DNA of 53,264 nt, taken from assembly GCF_001295845.1 (NCBI RefSeq), contig NZ_LJIC01000126.1:1-53264 (forward strand), in the 5' to 3' direction. Source of the stretch: Rhodopseudomonas sp. AAP120. GTDB lineage: Bacteria > Pseudomonadota > Alphaproteobacteria > Rhizobiales > Xanthobacteraceae. A program made the translations under genes and the position numbers. Positions 16,812 through 25,750 of this stretch are shown here, one piece after another; within the stretch, counting starts at the first letter, position 1; each line of letters starts with the position of its first letter. The notes under the pieces were generated by a model, which saw only the letters and a program-made list of their open reading frames with translations, searched no databases and was not told the origin of the DNA.

Positions 16812-17794
16812 TCAACGACGGCTTCTACAAGACGCTGGCGTCGCCGGCGCTGTGGGTGATCCTGCTGCTGGCGGCATCGCTGCCGCTGGCGCTGAACAGC
16901 TATTATCTGCACATCCTCACCATCGCGCTGGTCTATGTGGCGCTGGCGTCGGCGTGGAATATCGTCGGCGGCATGGCCGGACAGATCTCGCTGGCGCACA
17001 GCCTGTTCATCGGCACCGGCGCGATGCTGGCGGCAGCGCTGCAGGTCAAGCTCGGCATCAACATGTGGGCCGGCTTGGTGATCTCCGCGGCGGTCGCCGG
17101 CGCGCTCGGCGCGATCATCGCCTGGATCGACTTCCGGTTTCAGCTCGGGCATCTGTCGTTCGTGCTGATCACGCTGGCGTTCGCCGAGATGGCGGCAATC
17201 GTGGTCGAGGGCTGGGAGTTCCTCGGCGGCGCCTCCGGCCTGCTGCTGCCGCGCGACACCGGCGACGTGACGGCGTTCCAATTCGGCGGCGTGCAAGGCG
17301 CCTATTGGGTGATGCTCGGGCTGTCGGCGGTGATCGTGCTGATCAACGTCGCCATCCTCAATGCGCCGCTCGGTTATTATCTGCGCACCATCCGCGACAA
17401 TGAGAAGGCTGCGCAGGCGATCGGCGTCAACGTGCTTCGTCACAAGATCGTCGCGATGACGATCTCGGCAGTGCTGACCTCGATCGTCGGCACCTGCTAC
17501 GTCCGTTATCTCACCTTCGCCGATCCGTATCAGCTGGCGTCGCCGACCATCACCATCGAGATCGTGCTGTTCGCCACCGTCGGCGGCCTCGGCCGCGCCT
17601 TCGGGCCGGCGCTCGGCGCGCTGCTGTTGGTGCCGCTCGGCGAAGTGCTGCGCGGCCAGCTGGGCGGCGCAATTCCCGGCCTGCACTACTTCATCTACGG
17701 CGTGGTGGTGATCGCCGTCATCATGGTGACGCCGCGCGGCCTGCTGCCGCTGTTCGAAAAGCTGCTGCTGCGCCGCCGCGCGCCGGCGCGCTAG
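16808..17794 (+). CDS. Liv-type ABC transporter permease (LivM-like)
   Basis: A 328-residue permease with about nine to ten membrane segments. The conserved SAWNIVGGMAGQISLAHS near residue 50 and the cytoplasmic loop YYLRTIRDNEKAAQAIGVN near residue 193, the contact with the ATPases, are typical of LivM. It is the last gene of the binding protein-ATPase-ATPase-permease-permease operon. A palindromic repeat and then a bidirectional hairpin follow, with no further gene on this strand nearby. Confidence 0.93.
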   Translation: MINDGFYKTLASPALWVILLLAASLPLALNSYYLHILTIALVYVALASAWNIVGGMAGQISLAHSLFIGTGAMLAAALQVKLGINMWAGLVISAAVAGALGAIIAWIDFRFQLGHLSFVLITLAFAEMAAIVVEGWEFLGGASGLLLPRDTGDVTAFQFGGVQGAYWVMLGLSAVIVLINVAILNAPLGYYLRTIRDNEKAAQAIGVNVLRHKIVAMTISAVLTSIVGTCYVRYLTFADPYQLASPTITIEIVLFATVGGLGRAFGPALGALLLVPLGEVLRGQLGGAIPGLHYFIYGVVVIAVIMVTPRGLLPLFEKLLLRRRAPAR

Positions 17795-17828
17795 GGTCGA
17801 AGCGTTCAGGCGCTTCCACTTGCACTGC

Positions 17829-17934
17829 CCTCATGCTGAGGAGCTCGGCGAAGCCGGGCGTCTCGAAGGATGAAGGCGACGGGGTGCCCGTGGCCATGGT
17901 TCGAGACGGCGCTTCGCGCCACCTCACCATGAGG
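17829..17934. repeat. CCTCATGCTGAGGAG palindromic repeat
   Basis: Starts CCTCATGCTGAGGAG and ends CCTCACCATGAGG, with inner arms GCGTCTCGAAGG and GGTTCGAGACGGC, and is noncoding. This is another dispersed palindrome family of Bradyrhizobiaceae. It lies between the convergent LivM-like and glycosyltransferase genes. Confidence 0.75.
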
Positions 17935-17965
17935 TTTCGATGCAGCGACGTCAGAAGCAAAGGAA

Positions 17966-17989
17966 AACGGCGCGGTCATCCGCGCCGTT
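17966..17989 (-). terminator. intrinsic terminator after the glycosyltransferase gene
   Basis: A perfect 10-bp stem AACGGCGCGG/CCGCGCCGTT with a 4-base loop. On the minus strand it is followed directly by TTTTCCTTT and lies about 30 bp beyond the glycosyltransferase stop. It could also stop transcripts from the Liv operon on the other strand. Confidence 0.75.
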
Positions 17990-18020
17990 CTCGTTTGAGT
18001 CGCCAGTTCTGCCGGCGAGC

Positions 18021-19088
18021 CTACTCCGCGCTCGACACCAGCCGGAACCTCGGCTCGGCCTTGGCCATCAGGCTGCGATACGCCGCCAGATAATCCAGCG
18101 CCATCCGCCGCGCGGTGAAGCGCTCTTCGAAGCGGGCGCGGATCGCCGAGCGGTCGAGCTCTTCGAGCTGATGCACGGCGGCGACCGCGCTGGTCTCGTC
18201 CTCGACGATAAAGCCGGTCAGTCCGGATTCGATGATCTCCGGCACCGAGCCGCGATTATAGGCGATCACCGGCGCGCCGCAGGCCATCGATTCGATCATC
18301 ACCAGGCCGAATGGCTCCGGCCAGTCCAGCGGCAGCAGCAGGCCGAGCGCGCCTGACAGGAATTCCGACTTCTGCTGATCGCCGATCTCGCCGATGAACT
18401 CGATCAGCGGGTGATGCAGCATCGGCTCGATCACCTGCTCGAAATAGTCCTGATCGGCGCGGTCGACCTTGGCGGCAATCTTCAGCGGAATGTCGGCGCG
18501 GATGGCGATGCGGATGGCGCGGTCGACTCCCTTCTCCGGAGCGATGCGGCCGAGCACGGCGAGATAGCCGGGCTTGGTGGCGATCGGCGAAAGCAGATCC
18601 GCGGGCAGGCCGTGATGGATGGTGCGGATCCAGTTGGCGTTCGGCACCGGCCGGCGCTGCGAATCCGAAATCGACACCACAGGGACTTCGGAGAACGTGG
18701 AGAACACCGGCTGGTGTTCGGGAAGGTCGAGACGGCCGTGCAGCGTGGTCAGAAAAGGCGTCGGCTGGCGGTGAAACAGCGACCACGGATAGTAGTCGAG
18801 ATGGAAGTGGAGGAGATCGAACTCCTCGTTGTCACAGCGCCGTCGTACTTGTTCCAGCATCATCATATGCAGCGCGTTGGGATCTCGCACTGCGCCGTCG
18901 AGTCGGAGCGCGCGGGGCCATGGCGCTTCGAGCTTGGCAGAGGTGATTGAATCACCGCTGGCGAACAACGTCACGTCGTGGCCGAGCGCCACGAGTTCTT
19001 CCGTCAACCAGTGCACCACACGTTCGGTGCCGCCGTAGAGCTTCGGGGGGATAGCTTCGGTGAGAGGAGCGACCTGCGCGATGCGCAT
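18021..19088 (-). CDS. GT4-family glycosyltransferase
   Basis: A 355-residue GT-B glycosyltransferase. The N-terminal domain starts MRIAQVAPLTEAIPPKLYGG with the acceptor-side glycine loop (YGGTERVVHWL). The C-terminal nucleotide-sugar domain has GRIAPEKGVDRAI near residue 195 and the family motif EPFGLVMIESMACGAPVIAY near 260-279, including the E-x7-E pair. It transfers a sugar from a nucleotide-sugar donor; the acceptor is unknown. It is divergent from an ABC exporter and near a glucosidase, so a role in an exported glycan or storage polysaccharide is possible but not shown. Confidence 0.88.
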   Translation of the reverse strand: MRIAQVAPLTEAIPPKLYGGTERVVHWLTEELVALGHDVTLFASGDSITSAKLEAPWPRALRLDGAVRDPNALHMMMLEQVRRRCDNEEFDLLHFHLDYYPWSLFHRQPTPFLTTLHGRLDLPEHQPVFSTFSEVPVVSISDSQRRPVPNANWIRTIHHGLPADLLSPIATKPGYLAVLGRIAPEKGVDRAIRIAIRADIPLKIAAKVDRADQDYFEQVIEPMLHHPLIEFIGEIGDQQKSEFLSGALGLLLPLDWPEPFGLVMIESMACGAPVIAYNRGSVPEIIESGLTGFIVEDETSAVAAVHQLEELDRSAIRARFEERFTARRMALDYLAAYRSLMAKAEPRFRLVSSAE

Positions 19089-19343
19089 CGACTAGTCTCC
19101 TGTTGGTACGTGAGAACGTTGAACATGGGCTTGGATCGAATGGCACCGGCATTGCCAGCTGCGGGAACGTTTTTGCACCTGCGAGGTTCCTTGCATGCGC
19201 TCACTTCTTCCACGTTGCTGTCTTGTTGATGCCACTTCCCGATGCCCTCTTGCGGTTGCCGAGAATGGAACAGGGCAGTGATCCCGGCGTAAAGCTGTAT
19301 CGCTAGCGACCTTGGCGAAGATGCGTTGCGGAGGCGGACTTTT

Positions 19344-21101
19344 ATGGACTCTCTTTCAGGCTACTCGCGTCGGCCGTTTGCCTTCATTTTGCGCTACGTT
19401 CGTCAAAGACCGGGCACACATGCGATCATTCTCGGGTGTGTTTTGTTGGCAGTTGCCTGTTCGGTCGGCACTCAGTACGGCGTCAAGTATCTGGTCGACG
19501 GATTGAGTGGCGGCCAGTCCGGCGTGGTCTGGCTCGGCTTTCTGTTTCTCGTCGCCCTCATCGCCGCCGACAATCTGCTGTGGCGCGTCGCCAGTTGGAT
19601 CGGGAGTTTCACGTTCCCCGCCGTCACCGCGGATCTGCGTCGCGACATGTTCCGGCATCTGACCGGACATGCGCCGAGCTACTTCTCCGATCGCCTGCCC
19701 GGCATGTTGTCCAGCCGCATCACCGCCACCTCCAATGCGGTGTTCACCATCGAAAACATGTTCGTCTGGAACGTGCTGCCGCCGTGCATCGCGACCTTCC
19801 TGGCGATCACGCTGATCGCGACGGTGAGCGGAACCATGGCGCTGGCGCTCGGCCTCGCGGCCGCGCTGCTGCTGGCGCTGGTGTTCAAGCTCGCCGCCGA
19901 CGGCAAGCCGCTGCACGACGAGTTCGCCGACAAGGCCGCGACGGTCGACGGCGAGATGGTCGATGTCATTAATAATATGCCGCTGGTGCGCGCGTTCTGC
20001 GGCCTCGGCTACGAGCACGCGCGGTTCGAGAACACGGTCAATCTCGAAGTGAACGCGCGCGGCCGCAGCTTACGTTACTTGGAGCGGCTGCGCCTGTTGC
20101 ACGCTGTGATCACCATCGTGCTGACCGTGGCGCTGCTCGCCTGGGCCATCATGCTGTGGCAGCGCGGCGGTGCCTCGACCGGCGACGTCGTGCTGATCTG
20201 CACGCTCGGCCTGTCGATTCTGCACGCCACCCGCGACCTCGCGGTGGCGCTGGTCGACGTCACCCAGCACGTCGCCCGCCTCGGCGAGGCGATCGCGACG
20301 CTGCTGACGCCGCACGAACTCAGCGATCATCCCGAGGCCGAGCCGCTGATTCGCGCCGGTGCTGCGATCACGTTCAACAACGTGTCGTTCCAGTATCCGG
20401 GCGGCTCCAAGGTGTTCGATCGCTTCACGCTGCGGCTGAACGCCGGCGAGCGGGTCGGCCTGGTCGGCACCTCCGGCGGCGGCAAGTCGACCTTGTTCAC
20501 GCTGCTGCAGCGCTTCTACGACGTGCAGGACGGCAGCATCACCATCGACGGCCAGGACATCTCGCGTGTCACCCAGCATAGTCTGCGCGAAGCGATCTCC
20601 GTCGTGCCGCAGGACATCTCGCTGTTCCAGCGTTCGATTCGCGACAACATCCGCTATGGCCGGCCGGGCGCGACCGACGAGGAAGTGCTGCAGGCAGCGA
20701 TTGCGGCACGTTGCGATTTCGTCGAAACGTTGCCGGAAGGGCTCGACACCATGGTGGGCGACCGCGGCTTCAAACTGTCCGGCGGGCAGCGTCAACGCTT
20801 GGCGATCGCGCGCGCCTTCCTGAAGGATGCGCCGATCCTGCTACTCGACGAGGCCACCGCCGCGCTCGACTCCGATTCGGAAGAAGCCATCCGCGAAGCG
20901 TTGGCGCGGTTGATGCATGGCCGGACCGTGATTGCGATCGCGCATCGTCTCGCGACGCTGCGAAATTTCGACCGGGTGGTGGTGCTGCAGAATGGTCGTA
21001 TCATCGAGGACGGTCCGCCCGATCGCCTGATGCAGGGCGAGGGGCCTTACCGCGACCTGGTTTCGCGCGAGATCAGCCGCCTGGCTGCTCACGCGGCCTG
21101 A
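19344..21101 (+). CDS. ABC exporter, fused membrane and ATPase domains
   Basis: A 585-residue half-transporter of the lipid/multidrug exporter (ABCB/MsbA-like) class. Six hydrophobic segments occupy residues about 15-310 and an ATPase domain about 340-580. The ATPase has Walker A GTSGGGKST, Q-loop VVPQDISLFQ, signature [14 protein letters not shown], Walker B ILLLDEATAALD and the switch His in IAHRLATL. It should work as a homodimer or with another half. ATG 19344 was chosen because GGAGGCGGA lies 6 bp upstream. The debranching-type glucosidase gene follows after 39 bp. The substrate is unknown. Confidence 0.9.
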   Translation: MDSLSGYSRRPFAFILRYVRQRPGTHAIILGCVLLAVACSVGTQYGVKYLVDGLSGGQSGVVWLGFLFLVALIAADNLLWRVASWIGSFTFPAVTADLRRDMFRHLTGHAPSYFSDRLPGMLSSRITATSNAVFTIENMFVWNVLPPCIATFLAITLIATVSGTMALALGLAAALLLALVFKLAADGKPLHDEFADKAATVDGEMVDVINNMPLVRAFCGLGYEHARFENTVNLEVNARGRSLRYLERLRLLHAVITIVLTVALLAWAIMLWQRGGASTGDVVLICTLGLSILHATRDLAVALVDVTQHVARLGEAIATLLTPHELSDHPEAEPLIRAGAAITFNNVSFQYPGGSKVFDRFTLRLNAGERVGLVGTSGGGKSTLFTLLQRFYDVQDGSITIDGQDISRVTQHSLREAISVVPQDISLFQRSIRDNIRYGRPGATDEEVLQAAIAARCDFVETLPEGLDTMVGDRGFKLSGGQRQRLAIARAFLKDAPILLLDEATAALDSDSEEAIREALARLMHGRTVIAIAHRLATLRNFDRVVVLQNGRIIEDGPPDRLMQGEGPYRDLVSREISRLAAHAA

Positions 21102-21140
21102 CGCGGCGGTTGCGACGTTCCAGCAGCGATAGGATGATCG

Positions 21141-23339
21141 ATGCTTTCTGACGTGATGACCCAACCTGCAGCGGCGCCTGAATCGACGCCGTCTGCGGAG
21201 TCGCCGTTCTACATCCCGATGACCGGACCGGCGCGGCCGCGGACCGTGCTGAAGCACGACGACACTTTCATGGTGCTCGACAGCCACGGCGATCTCGGCG
21301 CGCCCGGTGGCGCCAGCGACGGCCTGTTCAACGCCGACACGCGCTATCTGGCACGGTTGCAGCTGCGCCTCGCCGACGTGCAGCCGCTGCTGCTCGGCTC
21401 CAATCTGCGCGACGACAATTCGGCGTTGACGGTCGATCTCACCAATCCCGATATCTATCGCGAAGGCCGGCTGGTCCTCGCCAAAGATCTGCTGCACATC
21501 GTCCGCACCATCTTCTTGTGGCGCGACACCGCGTTTCAGCGCATCGGCTGTCAAAACCATGGTGATGCCGACGCGAGCTTCGAGCTGACGCTGGATTTCG
21601 ACAGCGACTTCGCCGATCTGTTCGAGGTCCGCGGCAGCGTGCGGCCGCGGCGCGGCACCGCGAGCAGCCGGCGAGTCTCAGACACGAGCGTCGTGTTCGA
21701 TTATCGCGGGCTCGACGATGTCACACGCAGCACGGCGCTGCACTTCGATCCGGCTCCGAGGCAGCTCAAGGCCGGCCGCGCAATGTACCAGATCAAGCTG
21801 GCGCCGGGGCAGACCGCCTCGGTCTTCGTCGCGGTGAGCTGCAACAAGCCGGCGTCGCAGAAGCCGATGCCGTTCTTCCGCAGCCTGCTGGCGCATCGCC
21901 GCGAGATGCGCGAGTCGACGCGCGGCGCCACCACGGTCGAGACCTCGAACGACATCTTCAACGAGGTGCTGTGCCAGGCGATGGCCGACCTCAACATCCT
22001 GATCACCGAAACGCCGCAGGGCCGCTATCCTTATGCGGGCATTCCTTGGTACTCGACGACGTTCGGCCGCGACGGACTGATCACCGCGCTGCAGATGCTG
22101 TGGATCGATCCGCGCATCGCCCGCGGCGTGCTGCGCCGGCTCGCGGCGTTCCAGGCAACCAGCGTCGATCCGCTCAATGATGCGGCGCCCGGCAAGATCC
22201 TGCACGAAATGCGCGGCGGCGAGATGGCGGCGCTGCGTGAAGTGCCGTTCGCGCAATATTACGGCAGCGTCGACTCGACGCCGCTGTTCGTGATGCTGGC
22301 GGGTCTGTACGTCCAGCGCACCGGTGACGACGAAACACTGAAAGTGTTGTGGCCGGCGATCGAGAAGGGGCTGGGCTGGATCGATGGCCCGGGCGATCCG
22401 GACCGCGACGGCTTCGTCGAGTATCAGCGCGCCACCGACCAGGGCCTGCAGAACCAGGGCTGGAAGGATTCGTACGACGCGATTTTCCATGCCGACGGCA
22501 AGCTCGCGGAGGGCAATATCGCGCTCGCTGAAGTGCAGGGCTATGTGTTCGCCGCCAAACGGCTCGCCGCGCTATGCGCGCGCAGGCTCGGGCACACCGA
22601 GCGCGCTGCCGAACTCGAGCAGCAGGCCGACAAGCTCGCGGCCCAATTCGAGCGCGCGTTCTGGTGCGAGGAACTCGGCACCTACGCACTGGCGCTCGAC
22701 GGCGCCAAGCGGCCCTGCAAGGTGCGCAGCTCCAACGCGGGGCAGGTGCTGTTCACCGGGATGGTGCGGGCGGATCGCGCCCGGCTGGTCGCGACGGACC
22801 TGATGCGGCCGCACTTCTTCTCCGGCTGGGGCATCCGCACCATCGCCTGCGGCGAGCCGCGCTACAATCCGATGTCGTATCACGACGGATCGATCTGGCC
22901 GCACGACAACGCGCTGATCACGCTCGGCTTTGCCCGCTACGGCTTCAAGGCTGCGGTGGAGAACGTGTTCAAGGGCCTGTTCGACGCCGCGACCTATATG
23001 GAGCTGCGCCGGTTGCCGGAGTTGTTCTGCGGCTTCCAGCGCGAGCGACGCCGCGGTCCGACGCTGTATCCGGTCGCCTGCGCGCCGCAGGCCTGGGCCA
23101 GCGCGACGCCGTTCACCCTGCTCGAAGCCGCGCTCGGCATTCAATTCGATGCCGACCGGCACGAGATCCGCCTGGTTAATCCGCGGCTGCCGGCGTTCCT
23201 GAACGAGGTGGTGTTGCGCGATCTGCGGATCGGCGCCGCCAGCATCGATCTGCGGGTACGCCGACATGGTGACGGCGTGTCGATGGAAGTGCTGCGCACC
23301 GACGGGCGCATTCAGGTTTCGATCGTGTTGGCTCGATAG
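21141..23339 (+). CDS. amylo-alpha-1,6-glucosidase / glycogen debranching-type protein
   Basis: A 732-residue protein with an N-terminal glycogen-debranching-associated beta domain (about 25-230, including TVLKHDDTFMVLDSHGDLG) and a C-terminal (alpha/alpha)6 glucosidase-like domain (about 270-730). The latter has WYSTTFGRDGLITALQ near residue 303 and GWKDSYDAIFHADG near 440, segments common to this debranching-like family. It has no signal peptide, so it probably acts in the cytoplasm. Substrate specificity is uncertain, since many relatives are annotated only by similarity. AGGA 6 bp upstream supports ATG 21141. Co-orientation with the ABC exporter suggests an operon. Confidence 0.85.
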   Translation: MLSDVMTQPAAAPESTPSAESPFYIPMTGPARPRTVLKHDDTFMVLDSHGDLGAPGGASDGLFNADTRYLARLQLRLADVQPLLLGSNLRDDNSALTVDLTNPDIYREGRLVLAKDLLHIVRTIFLWRDTAFQRIGCQNHGDADASFELTLDFDSDFADLFEVRGSVRPRRGTASSRRVSDTSVVFDYRGLDDVTRSTALHFDPAPRQLKAGRAMYQIKLAPGQTASVFVAVSCNKPASQKPMPFFRSLLAHRREMRESTRGATTVETSNDIFNEVLCQAMADLNILITETPQGRYPYAGIPWYSTTFGRDGLITALQMLWIDPRIARGVLRRLAAFQATSVDPLNDAAPGKILHEMRGGEMAALREVPFAQYYGSVDSTPLFVMLAGLYVQRTGDDETLKVLWPAIEKGLGWIDGPGDPDRDGFVEYQRATDQGLQNQGWKDSYDAIFHADGKLAEGNIALAEVQGYVFAAKRLAALCARRLGHTERAAELEQQADKLAAQFERAFWCEELGTYALALDGAKRPCKVRSSNAGQVLFTGMVRADRARLVATDLMRPHFFSGWGIRTIACGEPRYNPMSYHDGSIWPHDNALITLGFARYGFKAAVENVFKGLFDAATYMELRRLPELFCGFQRERRRGPTLYPVACAPQAWASATPFTLLEAALGIQFDADRHEIRLVNPRLPAFLNEVVLRDLRIGAASIDLRVRRHGDGVSMEVLRTDGRIQVSIVLAR

Positions 23340-23387
23340 ACGCTCCGATGAGGAGCACGGCGACGCCGTCGCCGTGAGGGAGGCTCG

Positions 23388-23981
23388 ATGCACATCCGGT
23401 TTAGTACTGCGTTCGCCCTGGTGGTGATCACCAGCGTCGTCTCGGCCGGACTGCGCGCCGATCCGGCCGATCCCGCAAAACCTGCGGAGCCGGCCAATCA
23501 GGCCGAACCCGCCAAGCCGGCGGAACCGGCGAAACCTGCTGAGCCGGCCAAGCAGGCTGAACCCGCCAAACAGGCCGAGCCTGCCAAGCCCCCCGCAAAG
23601 TCGTCCGCGACCGCGAAAAGCGATCCGCCGACCGTGACAGTGATTAGTCCCGATGATGCGCGCGGTGTACTTGGTCGTGAAGTGCGCAGCGCGGCCGACG
23701 AAGATATGGGCCGCATCGTCGACATCGTGGTCGATAAGGAAGGCAAGACCCGCGCCGCGATCATCGATTTCGGCGGCTTCCTCGGCGTCGGCAGCCGCAA
23801 GATCGCAGTGGATTGGACCGCGCTGAAGTTCAGCACCATCGCCAAGAAGGAGGACAAGGTCACGCTCGCGCTGACGCGTGACCAGGTGCGCGCTGCGCCG
23901 GAGTACAAGGACGACCAGACCGTGGTCGTGCTCGGGGCTTCCGGTAAGCTGTCGCCGCTCGAGTTCGGCCCGGAGAAGTAG
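23388..23981 (+). CDS. exported PRC-barrel domain protein with PAKPAEPA repeats
   Basis: A 197-residue protein. Residues 1 to about 24 look like a signal peptide. Residues 25-70 are a low-complexity tract of imperfect PAEPAKPAEPAKQAE units, probably an extended envelope-spanning linker. Residues about 85-190 are a PRC-barrel (LGREVRSAADEDMGRIVDIV, then GGFLGVGSRKIAVDW). PRC-barrels are small beta domains that bind partners; the ligand here is unknown. The repeat tract could vary in length between strains by replication slippage. The gene lies between the debranching enzyme and an MFS transporter on the same strand. Confidence 0.82.
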   Translation: MHIRFSTAFALVVITSVVSAGLRADPADPAKPAEPANQAEPAKPAEPAKPAEPAKQAEPAKQAEPAKPPAKSSATAKSDPPTVTVISPDDARGVLGREVRSAADEDMGRIVDIVVDKEGKTRAAIIDFGGFLGVGSRKIAVDWTALKFSTIAKKEDKVTLALTRDQVRAAPEYKDDQTVVVLGASGKLSPLEFGPEK

Positions 23982-24063
23982 TCTGAGCGCGCCGCTCCCC
24001 GAGCGCGGAGCCGGATTCGGCCCGCACCATTCCGCGCCGGCCGAGCCGCCGGGCGACGATCCG

Positions 24064-25299
24064 GTGCGGGCACCGGAGCCGCCGCGTGCTCCGTCGCAGC
24101 AGAGCCAGCGCGGGCTCGACTGGTTCATCTTCTTTCTCGCCGACGTGCAGACCGGGTTCGGCCCGTTCATCGCGGTGTATCTCACCACCCAGAAATGGAC
24201 CCAGGTCGAGATCGGCCTGGTTCTGTCGGTCGGCGGCATCATCGGGTTGATCGGCCAGATGCCGGGTGGCGCGCTCGTCGACGCAGCGAAAGACGAGCGC
24301 AAAGTCGCTGGCGCCGCCGTGGCGGCCATTGGCCTTGCAGCGCTGGCCTATGCGCTGCTGCCGATCTTCCCCGTCGTGATGGCGGCGGCGACGCTGCACG
24401 CGGCGGCGAGCTGCGTGCTCGGCCCGTCGATCGCTGCGATCAGCCTCGGCTTGGTCGGGCGCTACGCGATCGGCGAACGGCTCGGCCGCAACGCCCGCTG
24501 TGCCTCGCTCGGCAACGGCGTGGCCGCCGCCGTGATGGGCACCGCCGGCTATCTGCTGTCGAGCCGCTCGGTGTTTCTCGTCACCTGCCTGCTGGTGATT
24601 CCGACGCTGATCGCGTTGTCGCGCATTCGCGGCAGCGAGATCGACTCTGCCCAGGCGCACGGTGCGGCACGCGCCGACGCTGCGCCGGGCTTCCGGTTTT
24701 CCGATCTCGCGAAGTTGCTGCAGCAGCGGCCGCTGCTGGTGTTCGCCGGAGCGATGCTGATGCTGCAACTCGCCAATGCGGCGATGCTGCCGCTGATGGC
24801 CAGCGCCGTCACGGCGCGCTCCAGTGACTCCGCGCCGGCGCTGATTGCGTTCTGTATCGTCGTGCCGCAGGCGATCGTGGCGCTGTTTTCGCCGCGTGTG
24901 GGCAGATGGGCGCAAGTGATCGGCCGCAAGCCGCTGCTGTTCGCCGGCTTCGGTGCGCTGGCGATCCGCGGTGTGCTGTTCTCGACCGTCACCGACCCGT
25001 ATCTGCTGGTCGCAGTGCAGGTGTTCGACGGCGTCACCGCGGCGGTGTTCGCCGTGCTGGTGCCGCTGATCATCGCCGACGTCGCGTTCGGCAGCGGACA
25101 TTTCAGCTTCGCCCAAGGCGTGGTTGGGACGGCCGGCGGCATCGGCGCATCGCTCAGCAACGTCGTGGCCGGACTGGTGGCCGACAAGTTCGGCAGCCAC
25201 GCAGCCTTCCTCGGCCTCGCCAGCGTCGCCGCGCTCGGCCTGACGCTGGTGTGGCTGCTGATGCCGGAAACGCGGAAGGTGGAGCCGGAGAAGAGTTGA
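24064..25299 (+). CDS. MFS transporter
   Basis: A member of the major facilitator superfamily, 411 residues from GTG 24064, with about 12 membrane segments and the loop GGALVDAAKDERK matching the family's motif A region after helix 2. The start is uncertain. No ATG precedes the first helix (WFIFFLADVQTGFGPF). GTG 24064 has a poor ribosome site, while CTG 23983 sits behind a good GGAGAAG site and would add 27 residues. No substrate can be inferred. The gene follows the PRC-barrel gene within 2-85 bp depending on the start, so the two are probably co-transcribed. Confidence 0.82.
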   Translation: MRAPEPPRAPSQQSQRGLDWFIFFLADVQTGFGPFIAVYLTTQKWTQVEIGLVLSVGGIIGLIGQMPGGALVDAAKDERKVAGAAVAAIGLAALAYALLPIFPVVMAAATLHAAASCVLGPSIAAISLGLVGRYAIGERLGRNARCASLGNGVAAAVMGTAGYLLSSRSVFLVTCLLVIPTLIALSRIRGSEIDSAQAHGAARADAAPGFRFSDLAKLLQQRPLLVFAGAMLMLQLANAAMLPLMASAVTARSSDSAPALIAFCIVVPQAIVALFSPRVGRWAQVIGRKPLLFAGFGALAIRGVLFSTVTDPYLLVAVQVFDGVTAAVFAVLVPLIIADVAFGSGHFSFAQGVVGTAGGIGASLSNVVAGLVADKFGSHAAFLGLASVAALGLTLVWLLMPETRKVEPEKS

Positions 25300-25319
25300 G
25301 CGTCAAGACTCAGTCTCTC

Positions 25320-25403
25320 GTCATTGCGAGGAGCGCAGCGACGAAGCAATCCAGAGACGCAGTGCTCGGCGCCTTTGGATTGCTTCGCTTCGCTCGCAAT
25401 GAC
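25320..25403 (+). repeat. GTCATTGCGAGG palindromic repeat, copy 2
   Basis: Same family and orientation as 11088-11168: GTCATTGCGAGGAGCGCAGC at the left and GCTCGCAATGAC at the right, with AAGCAATCCAG and TTGGATTGCTT inside. It lies between the convergent MFS and small-protein genes and may act as a transcript end. Confidence 0.85.
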
Positions 25404-25417
25404 GGTGGAGAGGCTCG

Positions 25418-25609
25418 TCAGCCCATCAATTTCCGAATCTGCTCGGCGCAGGATTTCGCGGCCTTCTGCGCGGCGAGCAGCGACGCGAAGGTGCGGCGTT
25501 CGAGGCTGTGGAAGTCGTGATGGGCGGCGTGGAAGCAGAAGTTGCGTCCGTCGCGCACGACGATGCCGGCGGTGCGCGAGCTCACTTCGATCACATAGGC
25601 GTCGGACAT
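25418..25609 (-). CDS. small conserved-looking protein, unknown function
   Basis: A 63-residue cytoplasmic protein starting MSDAYVIEVSSRTAGIVVR. ATG 25609 has a GAGGG site about 5 bp upstream. The first half looks like two beta strands followed by FCFHAAHHDFHSLE, with three His near residues 28-34 that could bind metal. The second half is an Ala/Lys-rich helix (AAQKAAKSCAEQIRKL). I recall similar short proteins in Rhizobiales, but their function is unknown. A codon pattern like its neighbours and a good ribosome site support a real gene. Confidence 0.6.
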   Translation of the reverse strand: MSDAYVIEVSSRTAGIVVRDGRNFCFHAAHHDFHSLERRTFASLLAAQKAAKSCAEQIRKLMG

Positions 25610-25750
25610 CAACCCTCGCCGGCAACTGCCAGCGCTCCCGGAAATCGGGCGCTTTCTCAGGCGCCCGCACGCTTCAGACCGTCGAGCAGGCTCGACGGCG
25701 CAGAAACGCCAGCGACCGGGAAATTGTTCCTGTGGCCCTTCGTTAAAATC

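Noticed and set aside
23490-23600. Repeated units that might suggest a CRISPR or minisatellite locus
   Set aside because: The repeats are in-frame codons for Pro-Ala-Glu-Lys units within a protein gene, with no constant repeat and spacer structure.
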